From the NCBI GenBank assembly GCA_025201375.1, contig JAIWZP010000062.1, positions 81,433-145,432 of the forward strand: a stretch of 64,000 nt of DNA, in the 5' to 3' direction. A program made the position numbers and the translations under genes. The DNA comes from Gongronella butleri (Eukaryota > Mucoromycota > Mucoromycetes > Mucorales > Cunninghamellaceae). Position 1 is the first letter of the stretch. Every line of letters begins with the position of its first letter. This document shows positions 1 through 11,199 of this stretch, piece after piece. The notes beneath the pieces are model-generated. The model made no database searches. It saw only the letters and a program-made list of their open reading frames with translations, and was not told the origin of the DNA.

Positions 1-155
1 GGAATAACAATTGCCATCTCTGTTATCTAATTTTAATCCCTAGTTGGCTTAAAACCATTGTACTTATTTAATTTGAAGGACTAGAATAGACTGTTATCGA
101 TTGGTTGACCAGTAGGAGCACTACGACCATGTTACGAAGGAAATCGCGACTTTTG

Positions 156-177
156 ACGCGTCTGACGCGTGACGCGT
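156..177. repeat. ACGCGT cluster 1
   Basis: Three ACGCGT hexamers lie within 22 bases (156-161, 165-170, 172-177) in otherwise AT-rich DNA. The hexamer is the MluI cell-cycle box core bound by MBF in yeasts, but no gene start lies nearby, so a regulatory role is not shown. The rest of 1-904 holds no gene that I can support. Confidence 0.6.
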
Positions 178-334
178 GTCACATGATGAATTTTACATTA
201 TTCGATCACAGCACCGATGCAATGCATGTAACATGGAATTGATTCTTAAAATACAATTAGGCATCATTGCACTCGTTGCAAAAAAATTGGAGATGGTGTT
301 CATAACGTCAATTCATCTCCACAGGCCATTGTAT

Positions 335-367
335 ACGCGTAGGTACGCGTCGCGTCGCGTGACGCGT
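335..367. repeat. ACGCGT cluster 2
   Basis: ACGCGT occurs at 335-340, 345-350 and 362-367, with CGCGT repeats between them. Together with the first cluster this makes six copies in about 210 bases. It may be a decayed CpG-rich tandem repeat or a protein-binding cluster. Confidence 0.6.
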
Positions 368-904
368 CAGGTATCCCTTTTTTGATCTATTTCAATACCC
401 GCTTGGCATAGCCATTTCATAATTTTAGAATTGCTTTTTTACTTTTAAATCATTGTTCCTGCAAAATTTCATATCACTGGAGCCATTATTGATCAATACA
501 GCAGAGATTAACGCGATTAATTGATACCTTGCACTGCAGAGAATTATGCACAGCGAAACTTTTTTTTGTCCGGGCACTGTACTGAGCAAATTAGAGCAAG
601 AGAGACAGACCGTAATATCATGAAAAGATACGTAAAAACTATTGCTTTTGGTCGATCTAAGGACCGAGCACGCGGAAAAAAAAAGGGGAGGACTCCAAAA
701 AAGGATAAATCGTACCCTAAAATTCAAAATTGGCTCATCATCGAGCGAGATTCGTCGAGAATGTCATATGAGCTCATGAGGACATGACAAAACTCCAGCA
801 TTTTTCTTCAAAATTTTGCCTGGTGGTGGAGTGAAAAAAATCCACCAAAAAAAGTCGACACAAAGACAAGTGAGTTACATAATACTACTGTAAAACTACT
901 GTAC

Positions 905-3430
905 GACGGCCCGGTGCTCAAGACAGACCCGCCAGGCTTTTTTTTGCACTCGAAAATGCCAAAAACATCAGATTTGCGCTATCTTGCATTTATCTGGCCA
1001 CCTGCATGTTCGATCCCGCTCAAAAATAGCCGCATCGAATTCAGCGCAGAATTTGCAACAAAAAAGCTTAAAACCCCAAAGCGCTACGACCACTTTTGAA
1101 AAATTCAGGGGTCACTCAGAGGTCACTCAGGGGTCACGCTTTTCAATCTCAGAAATGCCAAATTTGGGAAATTTCGAACTCCGAGCGATCAATGCATCCC
1201 AAATAGGTTACTCCGACAATTTGCTATTGGCAGACAAAATGCCAGGTTACCCCAACGTAGGAAAAATATCCAAAGAGTGACGCATGAACGGCGATCGACT
1301 GAGAAAAGTGCCTACTTTAAGCAAGATTTTTTTGCAAAAATTTAAGGTTTGACGCTTCCAAATTTAGGTGCGTAAATTGCTTGGAATTTTTTTTACTGTA
1401 TTTTTTTTGCAGGTCTTTGTGCGCTGTAGAGTGGGCTGCAAGCTGGTGAAATGACCGATGCAAAAAGTTAAAACCGCCAAGCAAGCGCCCTGAAAGTCAT
1501 CCCATTAGATCTTTGCCCCCTGTTTTTGATTAAATACAGTATGACATAAAAATCGGGGGTTGACTAGACAGTTGTCGAGCAAATCGCCATTGAATATTTT
1601 GTTGAAAAAGTGTATTTCCTTGGCCAGTTTTGATCAGATCGCCGTGAAACTTGTTTCGCTCGGTGGAGATTCAGCAGCAGCATTTGGTACGTTAAAAGCA
1701 TCGTTTGTTATTTTTCCAGTTGTCGAGAAAAGCAAGTTTGAAAATTGATCCAATGTTTGATCGACTTTTGCAAGCGGGCAAAGTTCATCCATCGGGCAAG
1801 GAAGCAATCAGGAAATGACACCCGAGTGCGTCTCTTTCGATCGGTGCCATTTCACCGCGATCCACAAAATATTTTGAGAGACTCGTGCCGGATTTGTGAA
1901 AATGTCAGAATTTTGGATTCATCCGCACAACAATGACTCGGTCGACTCCTGGTTTGAACGGTTTTTCAAAAAGAGTCGCGTCGGTAAAACAGTATGTGTA
2001 CTACCGGTAGATTTTGGGCCACCCAACCATGATGATTTGTGGCATTTAATTCTGCATTTGTAAAAATGTCGAGATTTCGAATTCATCTGCAAAACGATCC
2101 AGTCAATCTTGGGGTTTCATGTTGTGTTGTTGAATAAGGCGCGGCGAAATAGTGAAAGGGCAATGGTTGGGAGGCAATCGATTCACGATTTGTGTTGGTC
2201 ATCCATGGATTTGTGCCAATTCTTGAAAACGGCGCATGCCGCGAAAAAGGCCCGATCAACATCTGGTTTTTCAATTTTTCTTTCAAAGAGAGACGCTGAA
2301 AAATCCAGGTGGCAAAGTTTGACGATGATCGAATCATGATTTTACCGCGAAATGAATTTTACAAAAATGCGCTAGAGCCAAATTTTTAGTAATGCCGTGC
2401 TTCCCTACAAACTACATGATTGACCTTTGGATTTTTATTTTTTTCTGAGGAGAGAGGAGCAACATCCGCTACATGTAAAAGTTTCGTGGAGCTGCGATGA
2501 GTTCTTGGTGACGAAATCTTTTTTTTAAATTTAAAAGAAAAAAAAGGTGGGTTAGGTCAAAATTCATCTGGAGGTTCCCCCGCTTTGAGAGGCTCAGGTC
2601 TCTCAAATCCGTTTGGCAACCTAGCTACACATTGGACATCTGAGAGTCATATCATTTGGTGCATTGACCCCTTTCTAAGCAAATCTGCAATAAAACTCGG
2701 GGGTTGATCAAGTTGTTTACGAGGAATGGGCAATCGAAACCAAATTTTAGAAAATGGAATTTCTGCGTCACTTTTGGTCGTACGCTGGTGAAACTGGGTT
2801 CATCCGACAGAGAATCGAATTCTGCATTTATTATCACAGCAGCACGCCATCCTTTGTCATGTCCATTGCCGAGAAAAACGAAGCAGAAATGTTTGATTGG
2901 GCGTTGCAAGCGTACAAATGTTGCGCATCGGCGTTGCCGGGCAGGGATAAAATGATCCCCTTGTGCGTGTCTTTCCACTTGTAAGATTTAAGCCAGGTCG
3001 AATAGCAGCTTGACGCGCTAAAGACAAAATTGTGAATTTATGGAGCATTGTCAATTTTCTTGCCAACGGTCAGATCAACCCCCGGTTTTTACTATTGTTC
3101 TGAAAAGAGAGAGACCAAAATGCTCATGTGCCAAATTTCATAAAGCTGCAAGCGCTCGATGGTGCGGTGCGCCACATCGATTTTCAAAAATTGACGATTT
3201 TCCATCGATTTTCCAAGGGGTACAGTCGCGAATTTTAACCTGGCAAAACTTGGTTTCTCGGATCGCCGTACCATTCACCCACATGGTAGGATGCGTTCAT
3301 TTGCCGATGAAAATGCCATAAAACCCTGGGCTCCATCGACTGGATCTCCTGTAAAAATGCAATCTACTTTGTATTTTCGCCACAAGACAAACTCGACAAA
3401 GACTGGCCGCAGATCCTCAAAACGCGGCTC
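905..3430 (+). repeat. Dispersed non-coding repeat, copy A
   Basis: This block is colinear with 34835-37440. Examples are the stretch at about 1045-1130 against 34975-35050, the region around 1550 (GGGGGTTGACTAGAC) against 35475, and 2640-2830 against 36700-36890. Its right end (2915-3430) also matches 52185-52690, and its last 250 bases match 17150-17380. The copies are diverged, with mismatches and small indels throughout, but short runs are almost identical. No reading frame longer than about 110 codons exists in it, and those present are not shared between copies. No terminal repeats or transposase-like residues were seen. Boundaries are estimates. Confidence 0.75.
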
Positions 3431-3846
3431 ACAAGAAGACACTGCCAAATTGAGTCGTGTTTGAAATACTAAAGACAAACCGCAGCAGTGCTCCCACAGA
3501 AAAGCAGGGCATTGGTGCTGCGGTGGTCTTTTTTGTTTAGAGGACGCTCCAAAGGAAGTTCTTGGCCACAATTTATTTAGGGCCTTGGCAAACTATCTTG
3601 GGATAATGAAGTGCAGCTTATTTGTCAATCTTACTTGGAGGCAATCGCTGCGGTCCATGATTGTGCAAAAATGCTGAGAACGCGTGAACAAGTCGAAACA
3701 AAAGCGGAAATGAGACAGCTGTGCCTTTTTTTTCTTTCCTTTTCTTTTTTTTTATACCGCAGCGGAGCTGCAAATTGGCCAAATGTTTAAATTCATCGGG
3801 AGTGTGAGTGTCTGGCCCTTTAGTCCTTTTTCTTTCTTGCTTCATC
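3431..3846. other. Upstream region of CAP
   Basis: This stretch lies between repeat copy A and the CAP start codon. It holds a pyrimidine/T-rich tract at about 3723-3755, typical of the leaders of genes in this window. No gene was recognised. Confidence 0.4.
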
Positions 3847-5659
3847 ATGTCTGAATTCCACTCGTTAGCCAATCTTATCAAACGTCTCGAGGTCGCGACG
3901 ACGCGCTTGGAAGACCTTGCCATGTCGTCTTCGTCTGCGTCTGCGGTGTCGGCTGCGTCGGCGGCGAATCCCTCGTCAGCGAGCGCGGCCGCTTCATCCG
4001 CGCCCAGTGCCACGTCGTCGTCGTCGGTGCCTGCGGTCGTGCAAAAGCACGACGAGGCCCTAAAGGCGCCTCTCGACAAGTACAAGGCGCTTTCGGCGGA
4101 CATTGGTGGCCTTGTTGCCGAGCAGGTAAGGAGAATTGGGGATTTTTTTTGATGGATGGCGTAACAAGAATTCCCTTTTTTTTTTTTCCTCCATTGCTTG
4201 AAATAGAGCGCGCTTGTGGCGGAAGCAATTCAAGCCGAGCGCGATATCATCCGCGTCTCGACGCTTGCGCAAAAGCCGGATATGTCGTCGCCGACGTTTG
4301 CGACGCTGATCACGCCGATCCAGACGGCATTGATGGCGGTTGTGGACATCAAGGACAAGAATCGCGGAAACGCGCAATTCAACCATTTGTCTGCTGTTGC
4401 CGAGGCGATACCCGCCCTGGGCTGGTTCACGTTTGAGCCGACACCCGTGCCCATCATCCGCGAAATGAAGGATGCCGGCCAATTCTACTCGAATCGCGTC
4501 ATCAAGGAATACAAGGAAAAGTAGGTGAAAATCCCGTGCAATCTCGAGAACAAGAGAGAGCTCATTTGCGCGTTCTTTTTTTTTATTTTTCCTAGGGATG
4601 CAAAGCACGTTGAGTGGGTGCAGAGCTTCATGGCCATTTTTGACGCGCTTGGTGCCTTTGTCAAGGAGAACTTCCCTACGGGCTTGACGTGGAATGCCAA
4701 GGGCGAAAAGGCCGACGCGTACATGAGCAAAGGTGATGCTGCTGGTGCGTCGTCGGCGCCTGCGGCACCTGCTGCTGCTCCCGCGGTGCCTACTCCACCT
4801 GCAGGCGGAGCTGGTGCGCCTCCTCCACCTCCCCCTCCTCCTCCCCCTCCCATGATCATTGAGGATGAAGCCGAAGATACCAAGCAGCCCGCGAGCGGCG
4901 CAGCGGCCGTGTTTGCTGAGATCAATCGCGGCACCAGCGTGACCGCCGGCCTGCGCAAGGTCGACAAGAGCGAAATGACACACAAAAACCCGGCGCTGCG
5001 CCAACAGGCCGAAAACACATCGCCTACCAAGAAGCAAGCGCCCCCGACCCCGAGCAAGCCCAACAAATTCGTGCTCAAGAAGCCCGCAAAGACCACCCTC
5101 GAGGCCAACAAGTGGGTCGTCGAACACCACGAGAGCAACAATGACATTGTCATCGAAGCCACCGCCATCAACCAGGCCGTCTACATTTACGGATGCAAGA
5201 ATTCCACCGTCCGCATCAAGGGCAAGGTCAATGCCGTCACCATGGGTAAAAAAAAAAAAAAAAAAAAAAATGAAAGAAATGGAGAAAACGCGTGATTTCG
5301 CTAATACTTCTATTTTTTTTTTTTTTTTTTTTTGGCTAGATTCGTGTACCAAGTGTGGCGTGGCGCTTGACTCTGTGGTGTCGACGGTGGACATTGTCAA
5401 CTGCAAGTCGTTTGGGCTGCAGGTGTTCCACGTGACGCCGACAATTGCGATTGACAAGTGTGACAGCGGCCAAGTGTATCTTTCCAAGGAGTGCATGGGC
5501 GTGGAGATCCTGTCGGCCAAGTCGAGCTCGCTGAATATCCTGGTTCCTGACCTCCAGGCTGACGATGGCGACTTTAAGGAATTGCCCGTGCCCGAGCAGC
5601 TCAAGACCACAATTGTCGATGGCAAGCTTGTCACGACCACCGTCGAGCACACCGGCTGA
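3847..5659 (+). CDS. Adenylyl cyclase-associated protein (CAP/Srv2)
   Basis: Four exons: 3847-4125, 4207-4520, 4596-5245 and 5340-5659, giving 520 residues in one frame. CAP proteins bind the C-terminal part of fungal adenylate cyclase through their N-terminal helical domain and recycle actin monomers through the C-terminal beta-helix. In order one sees an N-terminal cyclase-binding segment (starts MSEFHSLANLIKRLEV), a Ser/Ala linker, the helical folded domain (about 75-235, containing GWFTFEPTPVP), a polyproline run near residue 300 that would bind profilin or SH3 domains, and the C-terminal CAP/CARP beta-helix (from about 375, KWVVEHHESNNDIVIEA, ending TTVEHTG). The start was chosen at MSEFHS because that is the family N-terminus; an upstream in-frame ATG exists. 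The intron at 5246-5339 has an A run near its donor and a T run near its acceptor. AATAAA signals lie at 5670 and 5683. Adenylate cyclase is encoded 21 kb downstream on the same strand. Identification is secure. Confidence 0.95.
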
Positions 5660-5903
5660 GCTTGTACAAAATAAAGTGTTGCAATAAAGAATGGCTGGTT
5701 TTGTGTTTTCAAGACGCGCGCTCGCGTATCCTGTCAATTTCAAAATGGAAAAAGAGAAAAAGGAGTCGAGAAATGCGCATGATTCGCCGCCCGTCACACA
5801 CACACACGCACAAAAAAGGGGGTAGACACGCCGCTCTTTCTTCCCTCTTCCCTTTACTTTTCTCTTCCCTCTTTCCTCTTCCTCTTCTTTTCACACACAT
5901 ACA

Positions 5904-6736
5904 ATGCACCAGGGCGTTTCGAAAAGTCAAGAAGGTAAAAAAATTGCTTTACTGGTTGATTGGTCGCTTATTTTTCCTTTGTTGGCGCAGTCATCGACGA
6001 GCGCTAGCTCACGGTTCGTTTGTCAGCTTCGATGCTCCCTGGGACAGACAAAGTGGCCAGAGCGGTCCTTCGCACTCCTTTCATTGCCAAAAGCATCGTC
6101 AACAAGCTCACGGCACTTCCGGGGCACTTCCGGACGACAGTTACATTTTTGGAGAGAGCGAGTGGGACAATCGATCAAAAGTTGTTTATCGATCGGCGTC
6201 GACAGTCTTGGAGGTGGTGGCACCTGTGGTCTCAGAGGTGCAACACACTGTCAGTGCTCGATGGCTGCGATGCCTGATTCGACATGCCGAGCGGGCGAAC
6301 CAGATGTACGGCACGCTTCCGATCATGGTTGTCTTTTGCACCCCACACCATGCGCGACAGCTCCTTCCGAGTCGAGTCCGAGTCGATCCGAGTCGATTCG
6401 AGTCATCCGAGTCAACGAGTCGAGTCAATGAACGAGTCGAGTCAAAAAGTGACTCGATTCGACCGATCTGAATCGAGTCGAGTCACGAGTAAATACGAGA
6501 AGTGCCATGTTGGAGTCATTTGCGATTCTTTTGACCGCGTCAGCCAGCAAGCCAAGGAGCAAATTCAGCAGAAAAGACCGTTGGCAAGCATCCTGAGCAC
6601 GCTGAAGCAAGGCATCTTCTACGCCGAGACCGTGAAGCGCAAGTATTTTCATATTGATGACGACCTCCAGCTTGAAGAGCCCAATTATGCGCCAATTGCG
6701 GGCAGCAATCGCCACGAAGACACGCAACACAATTGA
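5904..6736 (+). pseudogene. Broken gene of unknown function
   Basis: An exon starts at 5904 (MHQGVSKSQE) and is followed by a good 56-nt intron (5935-5990, GTAAAA...CGCAG). Joined in phase, the next exon reads VIDER and then meets TAG at 6005-6007. The same frame then continues with a coherent segment containing DKVARAVLRTPFIAKSIVNK, meets TGA at 6275-6277, crosses a GAGTC simple repeat, and ends with a plausible C-terminal segment (SFDRVSQQAKEQIQQ to 6736). Two stops plus the repeat suggest decay. The alternative is unrecognised splicing: an acceptor at 6007 opens a different frame up to the repeat. I do not recognise the family. The remainder of 5660-7262 holds no other gene. Confidence 0.4.
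6367..6490. repeat. GAGTC simple repeat
   Basis: About twelve GAGTC pentamers, mostly as CGAGTC or GAGTCGAGTC, occur within about 125 bases, with one inverted GACTC at about 6450. The array interrupts the broken gene around it. Confidence 0.8.
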
Positions 6737-7262
6737 AAACTGGTGCTCATTCCCCCACCTCACCCCATCCTCTCCATTGTTCTTTTACTTCCCTCTCTTC
6801 CCTTTCCATTGTTTTAGTAATACTCTGTCTACTTGATCGTTTATGTTTCCCCTTCCTCGAATACTGTACCTGGGAATAAAAAAATAAAAGAAGCCTTTCA
6901 GAATTGAGTCTCCAATTGTGACCCACCAGGTGCTTTTTTGACCTTTTTCCAGATAATAACTTGCGAGCTGACTCTGGAGACACTCTCTTTGCCCGCCAAA
7001 TCCACCCGCCAGTCCAACAACAGCAACATGGACGAACAAAAAAAAAAAAAGGCGAAAAAAAGTTTAGAAACAAACGATTTTTCACGCGTCACGAGTATTT
7101 AAATACGCGCGGATTGGGCGAATTGGCTTGGCTGGTGCGATTGGCGGAATTGGTGGGAAAGGCGGATTTGCGGAGCTTGGAATTGGCGGATATGAGCAGT
7201 TTTGGCAGATTGACTGGTGGATTTGGCCCCTTTTTGCCTTTTTTTTCTTTCCCACTTGCCCC

Positions 7263-10200
7263 ATGAACGACAAACAGGACGAGGTGGTGGTCACTCTAGA
7301 AAAGCGCGTCATGTCCGAGCTAAAGGTGTCACACCCGCTGGATTCGCCCGACTTTAACCCTACCGACTATATCAACCAGCTGTTTCCTAATCGTAAGCGT
7401 GGTCATCTCTTGGTGCTTGCTTGTTCATCGGGTTCCTTACGCGCTTTCTCTCTCTCATAGAGCAATCGCTATCGTCGATTGACGTGGTGCTCGACAATAT
7501 CAAGCAAAAGACGGCACATGTGAAGCAAGAAACGCAGCGGCGGACGACAATGCATGCTGCACAAGGCAATGCCGACCAGGCGCTTGACAGCACAAAGACG
7601 GCCATCCAGGTCAGTGTGCCGTTGAGGGCATCAATCGACATTTTTTTGGCTCATTTTCTTTCTTTTTATTATCTGCAGGGCTTGTTTCAGAACATCCAGG
7701 AGATCAAAGGCAAGGCTGCGCAGTCCGAGGCCATGGTGCAAGACATTACACGCGACGTCAAAATCCTGGACCACGCCAAGCGACATCTTACACACTCGGT
7801 CACCGTCTTGAAACGACTTCAAATGCTGGGTAAAGCCCGCTTTTTGCCAAATTTTATCATTTTCATACGAATTCTTGCCTGCTAATGCCCATTCCATGCC
7901 TATAGTCACCGCTGTAGATCAATTAGAGACCATGGCCGCCAACAAGCAGTACAAGGAGTGCGCTCAATTACTACAGGTACACCCCTCATCCCATTTTTTT
8001 CGATTATTTTTTTTTGGGTGATCTCACGCGTCTTTTTTACATGATCGTAGGCCGTCATGCAACTCATGCAGCAATTCAAGACATATAAGAGCGTGCCTCA
8101 GATCGCGTCGCTCTTTGATCGCATTCGCCAATTGCAAAACAGCCTGGAAACATCTGTTTTGAACGATTTCAAGCTCGGGTAAGCACAGCAACGCCGATAA
8201 AAGGGGCCAGGCAATTCATGGCAATTGTTTGTTTTTTTCAGGTTCAATTCGGAAGGCGCGCTTCGCTCGGCGTCGTGGTTTCTGCACGATGGGTGTCTTG
8301 TGGCGTCGGTGCTGGGTGACGCGACACGCGACAAGTTTATCCGCCACTACGTCGACTTGCAGCTAGCGGGGTACCGCCAGATCTTCCGCCCGGCCGAGGA
8401 GGTGTCGCAAATCGACAATATTTCGCGCCGCTACGCGTTTTTCAAGCGTGTCCTAAAGACATTTGATGAAGATCATGCAGACATCTTCCCCGCTGACTGG
8501 TGCATCAGCGGCCGCCTTGCCGACAAATTTTGCGCATTCACAAAGTACGCACGGTACCATTGGGATGCTTGGCTGCTGGCACTCATTGACTTTTTTTCAT
8601 GACGTAGGACGGACCTGGAGCAGATTCTCGCCAACCGCCAACCCGATATGATGGATCTGCTCAAGGCGTTGCAGATGACCATCGAATTTGAGTCACAGCT
8701 TGCGAAACGCTACGAGAAACAGGTACAAAACAAGGACTTGGCGTGATGACGGATATTCGACATGCTGATTTTTTGGTTTTTTATTAGGTGCAGCCGTCTG
8801 ATGGCCAATCCATGCCCACCTTTCAGTTTGAAAAGAGCGTGTCAAGCGCGTTTATGCCTTATTTGTGGATATACATTGAAGCCAAGGACAAGTAAGCAGC
8901 CAGAGATATTGGGATCATGGAAAAAAAATGAGGCTGATTCCTTGTTTTTTCGTGTTCAGGACACTGGCTGAGATGATTCAGCAATATCCCCAGTCCGACA
9001 AGGCTGCCGACGACGATACCATCACGGTGCTACCCTCAAGCACCGATCTGTTTTACTTTTATCGCGAAACTTTGTCGCAATGTGCTCGTTTTTCCACTGG
9101 TGGCGCCCTTTGGGACCTGTGCCAGCTCTTTGCCAAGTACCTCTTGACATATCGCGACAAGGTTCTCCTTGCCGGTATTGCAAGGTACCAAAAAAGGAAA
9201 TGGCGACGCGTCGCGTACGTGAAATGTCGATTTTTTTTGCTCAATTTTATAATTTTTAGGGATGAACGCTTGCCGCTATCGATGGATCACCTGCGCCTCG
9301 TTGTTTTGACGCTCAACACAGCCGACTATTGCAGCTTGACGACATCTCAGGTACGAGCAGCACGAATTGGTAGCGGGATGGACCGCAAAATCTCATTTTT
9401 TTTTTTGTGATTCCAGCTAGAAGAGAAACTTCGAGACCAGATTGTCGATGACTACAAGGAAAAAGTCAACCTGGAATACGTGCAGGACGCATTTAAAACG
9501 TAATCAAATGGTGCAAAATGCTCCACTGGTCGCTAACATTTGGCTTTGCTTTTTTTAGCACCATTTCCACATGCATTGATGTGCTGATCAAGCAGCTCCA
9601 TGGCGCGTTTGATTCGTCGTTCCAGCAGATGATGCGTCTTGGGTGGGGTGACTATGACACAGTTGGCGACCAGTCGAGTTTCATCTCGGAATTGCAAGAG
9701 ACGGCGACGCGCGCCATTTCCATGATTGGCAGATCCATCAGCAACAAGCGCTACTTCCGTACTTTTTGTGATCGCTTTGCCGAGTAAGGCATAGATGTTT
9801 GGGCGTGTGTGTTGAGTGTTCTTGGGCTCATTTAACTCTTTTTTTCGTTTTTTCTTTGCTTTTGTAGCTCGCTCTTGACAAAATACTTTACCACGATATT
9901 TAAATGTCGCGTGATTTCTGAAATTGGTGCCGAACAAGTATGGACGCACATTAGTGACAATGGCAAAAGGGATGCGGCTCAAATTTTCTCGCTTTTTACT
10001 TTTTTTTTTTACTTAGATGTTGCTGGATACGCATTCAATCAAGACGCTGTTATATGATATACCTACCCTGAGCTCCCAAGGTGCCACCATGCCAGCCATG
10101 TAAGAAACGAAGCGCGTCTCACGGCAATTCTTAGCTGACACACTGATTTAGGTACAGCAAACTTGTGAATCGCGGCATTGCCAAGATCGAAATGGTGCTA

Positions 10201-10689
10201 AAGACGGTGATGACGCCTGCAGACCCGCCAGAAGGCTACGTTGAGAACTACCTGTTCTTGATGGGCGATCGACACCCCAGCAATTTTACGCGTCTGCTTG
10301 ACCTCAAGGGAATCAAGCGACCCGACCATCCGCCATTAATGGATTTGTTCCAGCGTCGCGCCACGCAACACGCCAGCCTCCCGAGTAACCCCAATCTCCT
10401 TCCCATGGTCTCTGCCATTGATGCCACGTCGCCACCGACGTCCCACCCGTTGCACCAACATCATGCACCGCAAACATCACCCAGTGTGCCTTCATTGTCG
10501 TCCTTGGCCGCATCCGCACACTCGCTCTCCTCGTTCACGCGCTCCGTCACATCCACGCCGTCGTCGCCCACGCCTGCAGACACCGCATCCACCAATGCAA
10601 AGACACGTCTCAACGAGAATTTCATGAAAATCGTCAAAACAGGCATGGCCTTCCGCAAAGACCTGCAAGACCGCCGAGATCAATTGTAG
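7263..10689 (+). CDS. VPS53: VPS53, GARP/EARP tethering complex subunit
   Basis: Fifteen exons: 7263-7392, 7461-7609, 7679-7829, 7906-7976, 8051-8178, 8242-8544, 8608-8722, 8788-8891, 8960-9184, 9260-9350, 9417-9499, 9559-9783, 9868-9937, 10017-10099 and 10152-10689. They give 821 residues without a stop. Vps53 tethers endosome-derived vesicles to the trans-Golgi network together with Vps51, Vps52 and Vps54. The N-terminus carries the family signature [13 protein letters not shown] followed by [16 protein letters not shown] and a helical region, and the middle holds a conserved block with [20 protein letters not shown]. The last exon has the conserved CATCHR-type end ([17 protein letters not shown], then [12 protein letters not shown]) and then a Ser/Pro/His-rich tail of about 120 residues that is probably disordered. 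Such dense splicing is the highest in the window. Confidence 0.95.
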
Positions 10690-11199
10690 GCAAATAGAGC
10701 CTGCCATCACGAGTTCCAGTAAAATATATATAAAAAAAAAAAAAGTGGCCATTGAGGGACAAAACATGCCCTCTTTGTCCGCATTCTTTTGATTTGCCAT
10801 TATTCACCCCTGGATCTTCTTGCAAGATGTACGACTCTGCAAAAGGATTAAAGTGGAGTGTGAACTCTAACTGCAAAAAGCAATGCCCTGACATGTGTGG
10901 GAATCCAACTTCTTCCATTTTGCTTGGTTGGCTGGCTTTTCGGGCACAAAGCTGGTTGTTTTGCAGCGAAAAAAAAAAAAAAAAGTGGGGGAGATAAAAG
11001 AGGCGGATTCTGTGCGACATTTCTGTTTCTTCCTTTTGCGGGGAGTGCGCGTTGGCAAAAAAAAAAAAAAAAAAAAGAAGAAAATGAACCTTGTTCGATG
11101 ATTTTTTTTCTCATGCGCATCTATAAGAACAGGGCCAATTTCTCCTATTTTGCATGGGAGATTTGCCTTTCTTTTGCATTTTTATTTTTATTTTATTCC
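10690..11199. other. Intergenic region with A runs
   Basis: This region separates VPS53 and the MFS permease. It contains several A runs (about 10731, 10971 and 11057) and a T-rich leader just before the permease ATG. No gene or RNA was recognised. Confidence 0.4.

Noticed and set aside
3808..3846. An upstream in-frame ATG for CAP
   Set aside because: The extra residues are hydrophobic and unlike CAP N-termini, while MSEFHSLANL fits the family start.
4060..5712. A 550-codon open frame on the minus strand
   Set aside because: It is antisense to all CAP exons and crosses their introns; its Arg/Gly-rich composition is the shadow of CAP codons.
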